A DNA stretch of 64,000 bases from Vibrio sp. (GTDB lineage: Bacteria; Pseudomonadota; Gammaproteobacteria; Enterobacterales; Vibrionaceae), in contig JAOICL010000002.1 of assembly GCA_028131545.1 (NCBI GenBank), positions 62,001 to 126,000 of the forward strand, given 5' to 3'. Below are positions 58,830 to 64,000 of this stretch, one piece after another. The notes under the pieces are model-generated. The model did not search any database. It was not told where the DNA came from and saw nothing but the letters and a program-made list of their open reading frames with translations. A program made the position numbers and the translations under genes. Positions within the stretch are counted from its first letter, which is position 1, and the number at the start of each line of letters is the position of its first letter.

Positions 58830-59261
58830 ATGAAAAAACTGCATTCTTTCCCTTTAATTCTTGCCGCTACTTCTCTGTTTTCATTGGCAGCGCAAGCAGA
58901 AACTGGCTCTCAGTTACGCGATACTCGTGCTGGTGCAGCCTTTGACCTTGGCTTTGGTGGTGTAGTGGAAATGAAAGATAAATACCGTTTCTTTCTTGGT
59001 ACTGAAGGCGCTGCTGCCGATTACAAATGGTTTCGACGCTCAATTAAAGCAAATCAAGACTTCAGGCTTTATGCTGCAGCAGGAGCTTGGTTAGACTGGG
59101 ATCACGATGAAGATAATTTGGGTGTCAGAGCGCCTATTGGTGTTGAACTTAACTTTGCTCCTCGCTGGGAAGCGTATGCACAAATTAACCCTTATTTCGT
59201 CGTCGTTGATGAATTTGGAATTGATTTTAGTGCCTCACTAGGCGTCACTTACCGCTACTAA
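58830..59261 (+). CDS. Small outer-membrane beta-barrel-like protein
   Basis: A 143-residue exported protein. A signal peptide (MKKLHSFPLILAATSLFSLAAQA) is followed by alternating, aromatic-rich strands (LGFGGVVEM, FRLYAAAGAWLDW, YAQINPYFVVV). It ends in FSASLGVTYRY, a terminal aromatic typical of outer-membrane barrels. The barrel is small, about eight strands. Function unknown. A bidirectional terminator follows. Confidence 0.75.
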   Translation: MKKLHSFPLILAATSLFSLAAQAETGSQLRDTRAGAAFDLGFGGVVEMKDKYRFFLGTEGAAADYKWFRRSIKANQDFRLYAAAGAWLDWDHDEDNLGVRAPIGVELNFAPRWEAYAQINPYFVVVDEFGIDFSASLGVTYRY

Positions 59262-59310
59262 TTATTTTATATTCAACAAAACAATATTCTCTAAACAATA
59301 TTCTCTAAAC

Positions 59311-59338
59311 AAAAAAGCCAGCGAACGCTGGCTTTTTT
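59311..59338. terminator. Bidirectional terminator
   Basis: The 13 bp stem AAAAAAGCCAGCG-AA-CGCTGGCTTTTTT, with A and T runs on both sides, serves the barrel gene and the convergent GDPD-like operon. Just before it, a 14 bp unit (AACAATATTCTCTA) is repeated twice in tandem, near 59278-59306. Confidence 0.93.
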
Positions 59339-59361
59339 GTTTAAAGAATATTGACATCGTA

Positions 59362-60192
59362 TTATTTAGGGCAAGTGTTCAAATAGAATCGATTGGAACT
59401 GAAATCTCGACCATTTAGCAGTGCTTTAACTTGCTCTAGCTTAACCAATTCTTTTAAAAGAGGTTCCTCATCTGGTACGTGGAAAACAAAAGTAGGAATC
59501 GAGTAAAGGATATTGGCGGTATCGTAACCATATCGCACCTGCTTCTTCTTATCGAGACCACCATGTCTAACCGCAATCGCCGATACATCAAAAGAAAAGT
59601 ATACACCTTTATAGAATCCAGCAACTACTCTTGAGAACAGACTCTCTTCTGGTAATAAATCGACCGCTAATAACGTATAAAATCCAGCTTGAGTATAGCG
59701 CTCCAATATCATTGGATTCGACGCTTCAATGTACACTCTATTCTTGATATTACTGACTTGATCCAGCTTAGCAAGGTAAGCAATCGCTTTATTCGTTTCT
59801 TCGTCGGTTAAACGTCCTAAGTTTTTATAATCAAACCAGAATTGTGCATTCGGAAACAACCTAACAACCTGTGACAGCGTCACTAGCTTATCCATTTTAT
59901 CCAATTCTTCTATTGTTTTTTCACCATGAGAAAGATAAAAATAATCATTTACTGGCTCATAATAAAAATCAATTTCTATACCACCTGCCCCTAGTTCGAT
60001 AGCTTTTCGAATGCTTTCAATCGAATTTTGCTCTTCTTTTGTTGAATAAACGCCACGTGGAGACCACAACTTTTGACATTCAACTAACGGCAAACTATTC
60101 CCGCTGGTCCCTAAAGGAATATAAGAAATAGTCAAAGCGATAGAAATCACCAATAAAAGGAAGGCGGTGATACCGCCTACAATAAAACGCAT
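59362..60192 (-). CDS. GDPD-like phosphodiesterase fold, one catalytic histidine missing
   Basis: A 276-residue protein with one N-terminal membrane anchor (FIVGGITAFLLLVISIALTISYI) and a TIM-barrel domain of the glycerophosphodiester phosphodiesterase/PLC-like type. GAGGIEIDFYY is the metal-binding motif and FYLSHGEK holds one histidine. The first motif, normally HRG, is SPRG here, so the first catalytic histidine is absent. It may be inactive or bind a product. An exact matS (59871) lies inside. It is last in a tight operon, 8 bp after dgkA. Confidence 0.75.
   Translation of the reverse strand: MRFIVGGITAFLLLVISIALTISYIPLGTSGNSLPLVECQKLWSPRGVYSTKEEQNSIESIRKAIELGAGGIEIDFYYEPVNDYFYLSHGEKTIEELDKMDKLVTLSQVVRLFPNAQFWFDYKNLGRLTDEETNKAIAYLAKLDQVSNIKNRVYIEASNPMILERYTQAGFYTLLAVDLLPEESLFSRVVAGFYKGVYFSFDVSAIAVRHGGLDKKKQVRYGYDTANILYSIPTFVFHVPDEEPLLKELVKLEQVKALLNGRDFSSNRFYLNTCPK
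59871..59883. other. matS site, exact consensus
   Basis: GTGACAGCGTCAC matches GTGACRNYGTCAC fully. It lies inside the GDPD-like gene, 23 kb from the matS after potD. Confidence 0.8.
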
Positions 60193-60200
60193 ATTCTGCC

Positions 60201-60581
60201 CTAATTAATTAAAAAATAACCCCAAGTAAATGCAGAAACAAGAATAGAAAGTAACACTGCAGCCGATGCAATATCTTTCGCTTGTCCACTCAGTTCATGC
60301 CACTCTGTTCCTACCCGGTCAACCACCGCTTCAATCGCTGAGTTTAATAGTTCAACAAGTAATACGATGAACATACTTAAAATGACCAAGTACCGCTCAA
60401 CCGTATCAAAAGGCATGAAGCACGCGACAACAGTCAATAACGATATCCCAATCACTTCTTGCCTTACCGCGGCTTCGGATCGCCATGCACTCTTAAACCC
60501 TTTTAAAGAATTGAAAAAGGCACTGAATACCCTTTCCATTCCTTGTTTTTTCACTGTTCCATCAAATTCTTGCTTAGACAT
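60201..60581 (-). CDS. dgkA: Diacylglycerol kinase DgkA
   Basis: Small inner-membrane kinase that turns diacylglycerol into phosphatidic acid. The 126 residues have three helices and the family core ELLNSAIEAVVDRVGTEWHE-LSGQAKDIASAAV (by parts). It starts directly at the end of the LTA-synthase-like gene. That enzyme would release diacylglycerol, so DgkA recycles its by-product; this is inference from family chemistry. Confidence 0.95.
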   Translation of the reverse strand: MSKQEFDGTVKKQGMERVFSAFFNSLKGFKSAWRSEAAVRQEVIGISLLTVVACFMPFDTVERYLVILSMFIVLLVELLNSAIEAVVDRVGTEWHELSGQAKDIASAAVLLSILVSAFTWGYFLIN

Positions 60582-62552
60582 TTACTTAATACTCTCTTGA
60601 TAATAGCCTTTTTCTAACATTAAACTCCCCCATAATGCATGCGCATTCGCTTTTTTAATGGTTTCATCATTTAATTGTTTAGGCGTTAGCTTATCTTCCG
60701 AAGAATCATATAAATAGGTTGATGGTTTTTTACTGGGCTCAAACACCACAACATCATTATTTTCTTCCATCCAAGCAAAGTTTTTATCACGTTGCATCAT
60801 GGCTCTTTGCTTTTCCTTAGGTACATCTTGGGTTAAATCATGTCCCATCATTGGGTGTTCGGTACTGACACCAGCTAGAGAAAGTAACGTTGGTGGTAAA
60901 TCTAACTGACTAACTAATCGCTCATCTTTTTTCGCTTCAACGCCACCACCCACAATGACAGCAGGTATATGGAAGTGTCCAATCGGTACCGGCAACGATC
61001 CCTTCGCTCTAGAATCATGGTCTGCGATAACCAAGAAGATCGTGTCTTCCCAATATGACGATTGCTTTGCATTTTCCATAAATTTCCCCAGTGCGTAATC
61101 AGCGTATTTAACGCCATTCTCTCGAGAATTTACTGGCTGATTATAATGCTCAATCGTCCCTTCTGGGTATTCAAATGGGCTGTGGTTTGACGATGTAAAG
61201 ACCAAGCTAAAGAAAGGTTGATCTTCTTGATGAAACTGTTCGAATTGTTGATGTGCTTCTTGATAAAGATCTTCATCCGACGCTCCCCAGCTTCCTACAA
61301 ATTTAGGATCAGAGAATTTTGGGAAATCATGGATATTGTTGAACCCATTTCCTAAGAAGAACCCTTTCATATTATCAAAATGGCTTTCTCCACCATACAC
61401 AAACTGAGTGGTATAACCTTGATCTGAAAGTACTCTCGCAATAGAAAAGAAACCATGCTGAGTCCCCGGTAGCTTAACGGTTGAACGTGCTGGCGTTGGA
61501 GGAAAACCTGTCGTTACCGCTTCAATACCACGAACAGAGCGTACACCTGTCGCATACGTTCGAGTGAAGTTCCAACCTTCTGCATTAAGCTGATCAAGGT
61601 TAGGTGACACATCGATGCCGCCTAAACTTTTAATATATCGAGCACCATGACTTTCGAGCAACACAATAACAATGTTTTTCTTTTCACCATTATACGAAGC
61701 TGGATGATTGGTTAATGTGGGTTGCTGTGAAGAATCAAATGACGAATTATTGTGATTCATAGAAGCGCGTACCCGTTCAATGATCTCTTTTTCTTTCATT
61801 TTTGGGTAATAATCAAAAGCATTCGCTTCATTGGCCATTTGGTCGAACGCATAAAAAGCAGAGTAAGCCGAGTTCATGGTTAGGGAATTAATGAGTGGAT
61901 CAGTAGAGAACGCCACCATTGAAGGGTTTAATGGGCGATGCTGTAAGCTGGATCGCGCACCTAAAACCATAACAGCCACAATCGCTAATGCAATAAACGG
62001 ACGCCAATAAATTCGAGGGAATGACGCTCTTTTAACGACACATCCAGCCAGTTTCCAACCGTATTTAATGCTAACAAAAGAAGCGAGTGTTGAGAGTACA
62101 ATTTCAAATTTATACCCAGTAACAAGCATACTAAAAACTTCTTTAGGGTAGATTAGGTATTCAATAAAAATACGATTTGGGCGGATACCAAATTCATCAA
62201 TGAAGAATGGGGTTAACACCTCCATAAACACGACTAAACATAAACCCAGTGTTAGCCATGCTTTGACAAAGGCATCCATCACGGATTTCAGGTAAGGTAA
62301 ATGGCCAAGTAAGCTATATAAAAAACAAGGAAGAATCAGTAAATAGGATAAAGATGAAATATCAATTCGAAATCCACCGTAAAGCAGTTTAATCCAGCCA
62401 TCAATCCCTTCCAATCGGTCATTGAAAGCAAGACCAAAGGCAATACGGGAAACGGTCATAATGCCAAACAGTAACAGTCCCCACATTACGAATGGATAAA
62501 TTGGCCCTAAAATGCTTTTTGGCTTCGTTCTATCCCCGAACATATCTTGCAT
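60582..62552 (-). CDS. LTA-synthase-like membrane sulfatase-fold transferase
   Basis: A 656-residue enzyme of the LtaS/OpgB alkaline phosphatase superfamily. Five N-terminal helices (about 12-200) are followed by a periplasmic domain. Metal-site motifs are VLLESHGA, ADHDSR and GHFHIP. The nucleophile region is TGVRSVRGIEAVTTG, with Ser where Thr is often seen. Such enzymes transfer glycerophosphate or a related group from a lipid to an acceptor. The minus-strand ATG at 62552 has AAAGGA 8 bases upstream. Neighbours dgkA and the GDPD-like gene suggest a lipid-handling pathway. Confidence 0.85.
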   Translation of the reverse strand: MQDMFGDRTKPKSILGPIYPFVMWGLLLFGIMTVSRIAFGLAFNDRLEGIDGWIKLLYGGFRIDISSLSYLLILPCFLYSLLGHLPYLKSVMDAFVKAWLTLGLCLVVFMEVLTPFFIDEFGIRPNRIFIEYLIYPKEVFSMLVTGYKFEIVLSTLASFVSIKYGWKLAGCVVKRASFPRIYWRPFIALAIVAVMVLGARSSLQHRPLNPSMVAFSTDPLINSLTMNSAYSAFYAFDQMANEANAFDYYPKMKEKEIIERVRASMNHNNSSFDSSQQPTLTNHPASYNGEKKNIVIVLLESHGARYIKSLGGIDVSPNLDQLNAEGWNFTRTYATGVRSVRGIEAVTTGFPPTPARSTVKLPGTQHGFFSIARVLSDQGYTTQFVYGGESHFDNMKGFFLGNGFNNIHDFPKFSDPKFVGSWGASDEDLYQEAHQQFEQFHQEDQPFFSLVFTSSNHSPFEYPEGTIEHYNQPVNSRENGVKYADYALGKFMENAKQSSYWEDTIFLVIADHDSRAKGSLPVPIGHFHIPAVIVGGGVEAKKDERLVSQLDLPPTLLSLAGVSTEHPMMGHDLTQDVPKEKQRAMMQRDKNFAWMEENNDVVVFEPSKKPSTYLYDSSEDKLTPKQLNDETIKKANAHALWGSLMLEKGYYQESIK

Positions 62553-62636
62553 ATCTTGTGTCCTTTATTGATTTTTTATCTTCCCGACTACCTTCTATAG
62601 GTATTGAATATCGATACTGATTCATTGAATAAATAG

Positions 62637-63446
62637 TTAATGCTTCGTAAACCAAATATCACCATAGTAAGCGTGAGCTTGTCCTTTCGTGTTATCGGTA
62701 TCGGTCATGATCGCTACACCTTGTAGCTTTGTTGGTAATCGTCCAAAATAATTTTGGTGATCTTTTAATAGATTTCTCTTTTCACAGAATAGTGGTGAAG
62801 ATGGTGTCGTGGGTTTTACGCTTGATTCAACTCGATGCAAATCACTTTTATCGCGAATCGCTGTGAGTGAAAGTGTGTCAGTATATGCGCTGAAGACATG
62901 CTCTTCTTGTTTTAAAGTATTAGCCCAAAAATAGCTTAACGTTGTCATAGGTGGATATTCACCGTATAACGCTTCATAAGCATTAAACGTTACTCTATCT
63001 CCCCAACTTGCTATATCGGCATCATATTCAAACAACACACTGATACGGGCAGCATAATCATCGCCTTCTTTTTTCTTTGCATTACCTTGTTCAACGCCTT
63101 GAGTCACAAGCCAGCACCAATGCATATAAGGTGTTTGATTGATGTCAATACTGCCATTCCAAACAAGAGCTGATGCAGAATCCGATGAAACCGCCTGAAT
63201 AACTTTATTTTGGCTTAGTGACTGGATGCTATATTGCGTCTGATTAGGTATCTTTTCAAACGTCAGTGGTTCCCAATGAGTTAGCTCTTCTATCTCAGCT
63301 ACTGAGCTAACATCAAGAATTCGTTGATCTGGTAATATTGGTTGATCTGGTAATATTGATTCATTGGCTAACGCAGCGAATGGAAACAATAAGGTCAAAG
63401 TAGATAATGACGTAAACGACGGTAATAACGATTTTAATGGATTCAT
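62637..63446 (-). CDS. DUF3047 family exported protein
   Basis: An exported protein of about 269 residues with a signal peptide (SLLPSFTSLSTLTLLFPFAALA). The family core is present: WNGSIDINQTPYMHWCWLV, KKKEGDDYAARISVLFE and AHAYYGDIWFTKH. DUF3047 function is unknown, though its cleft-like beta fold suggests ligand binding. It repeats ILPDQ twice after the signal peptide. The start is uncertain: GTG at 63464 or ATG at 63446. It lies 84 bp ahead of the LTA-synthase-like gene and may share its operon. Confidence 0.82.
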   Translation of the reverse strand: MNPLKSLLPSFTSLSTLTLLFPFAALANESILPDQPILPDQRILDVSSVAEIEELTHWEPLTFEKIPNQTQYSIQSLSQNKVIQAVSSDSASALVWNGSIDINQTPYMHWCWLVTQGVEQGNAKKKEGDDYAARISVLFEYDADIASWGDRVTFNAYEALYGEYPPMTTLSYFWANTLKQEEHVFSAYTDTLSLTAIRDKSDLHRVESSVKPTTPSSPLFCEKRNLLKDHQNYFGRLPTKLQGVAIMTDTDNTKGQAHAYYGDIWFTKH

Positions 63447-63722
63447 TGGGTATTCATGACTCACTTTTCTTTAATAGGGTATGTTTAAAAGGACAAAGAT
63501 GACGATGGGAGTGACCTACAATACCGTTATACACGCTAACTTTTGTGCAACATTTTTTTATCATTACATATTTTCGATTGTCTCATCATTGGTATCAAGG
63601 ACTCAAAGATAAAAAGGAGAGCTACCTTACATAAAAGGGAGCCTTTTGCTGGTAAGTTGTTCCATGCGAGGAAAACTTAGTTATAATCCCCACTACATCA
63701 TTAAACCAACAAGAAGAAAAAC

Positions 63723-64000
63723 ATGTTTTTAGCACCTTATTTCATTAAAAAGGACGAGCAATTCGAATTTACACGCCAGCAAGCAAGCCACTTTGCTAAA
63801 AAAGTAGCGGGTGACTTTAATCCAATCCATGATGAAGACAATAAACGCTTCTGTGTTCCAGGTGATCTTCTCTTTTCGGTGTTATTAAGCCGTGAAGGTA
63901 TCAGTAAGAAAATGCGTTTTGATTTTTCAGGGATGGTCAGCGACGGTATCGCTCTTTCTATCCACCATAATTGCGATAATGAATCAGCTGTGGTTGATGA
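63723..64000 (+). CDS. DUF3581 family protein, 3'-truncated by window edge
   Basis: The first 92 residues of a protein recognised as DUF3581: MFLAPYFIKKDEQFEFTRQQ, then KKVAGDFNPIHDEDNKRFCVPGDLLF. The GDFNPIHDED stretch resembles the catalytic motif of MaoC-type hotdog hydratases, so an acyl-CoA or similar substrate is possible. AAGAAG lies ahead of the ATG at 63723. It diverges from the DUF3047 gene. Confidence 0.8.
   Translation, partial: MFLAPYFIKKDEQFEFTRQQASHFAKKVAGDFNPIHDEDNKRFCVPGDLLFSVLLSREGISKKMRFDFSGMVSDGIALSIHHNCDNESAVVD

Noticed and set aside
1..64000. Genomic island or prophage boundaries
   Set aside because: No integrase, tRNA gene, attachment repeats or phage genes were seen. 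The chemosensory operon is accessory in kind but shows no mobility marks.

Overview
This 64 kb window is the chromosome of a low-GC gammaproteobacterium of the family Vibrionaceae. An Aliivibrio-like genome is most likely. The evidence is AT-rich coding and intergenic DNA, a set of proteins typical of Vibrio (DUF2835, DUF2960, DUF2987, DUF3466, DUF3581), and a gene order around pyrD-zapC-rlmKL-uup-rmf-fabA-lonH-matP that matches the terminus side of the E. coli chromosome. There are no rRNA or tRNA genes, CRISPR arrays, insertion sequences or prophage genes. The species is an inference.

Layout. 1-20.2 kb: pepN (cut by the window edge), DUF2835, NAD-glutamate dehydrogenase, pyrD, zapC, the operon rlmKL/glutaredoxin-like/uup, a DUF3466 secreted protein, rmf, then fabA and lonH on the minus strand, matP, and two small envelope proteins. 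20.4-30.3 kb: the cbb3 oxidase operon ccoNOQP, its assembly genes (fixH, ccoI, ccoS, a SafE-family protein), then fnr, uspE and ttcA. 30.3-43 kb: a minus-strand trio (DUF2987, Bax-like, membrane protein), the polyamine transporter potABCD, cobB, mobA, DUF2960, nagK, a DTW-domain tRNA modification enzyme, a fatty-acid hydroxylase and norM. 43.3-56.7 kb: a complete, tightly packed chemosensory operon (TPR-type response regulator, STAS, CheY, CheA, two CheW, a soluble six-PAS receptor, CheR, CheD, CheB, a membrane-hairpin receptor, an Hpt-like protein). 57-64 kb: a small unknown gene, a PLP-dependent lyase, a small barrel protein, a minus-strand lipid/envelope operon (DUF3047, LTA-synthase-like, dgkA, GDPD-like) and the start of a DUF3581 gene.

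The genes tie together in three ways. First, the window lies in the Ter macrodomain: it encodes MatP and carries three exact copies of the E. coli matS consensus GTGACRNYGTCAC (8333, 36872, 59871). It also has several one-mismatch copies, one of them in front of matP itself and one in a cluster behind pyrD. Second, the cbb3 oxidase, its copper and assembly factors and the oxygen sensor FNR form one respiratory block. Third, the chemosensory operon has the gene order I recall for Vibrio cholerae cluster III (an F7-type system with an Aer2-like receptor). Here the receptor has expanded to six PAS modules, and the operon is preceded by a good sigma-28-type promoter.

The strongest candidates for something new are the six-PAS receptor system with its extra STAS, TPR-regulator and Hpt partners; the matS variant and cluster next to matP; and the LTA-synthase/DgkA/GDPD operon, whose GDPD-like member has lost a catalytic histidine.
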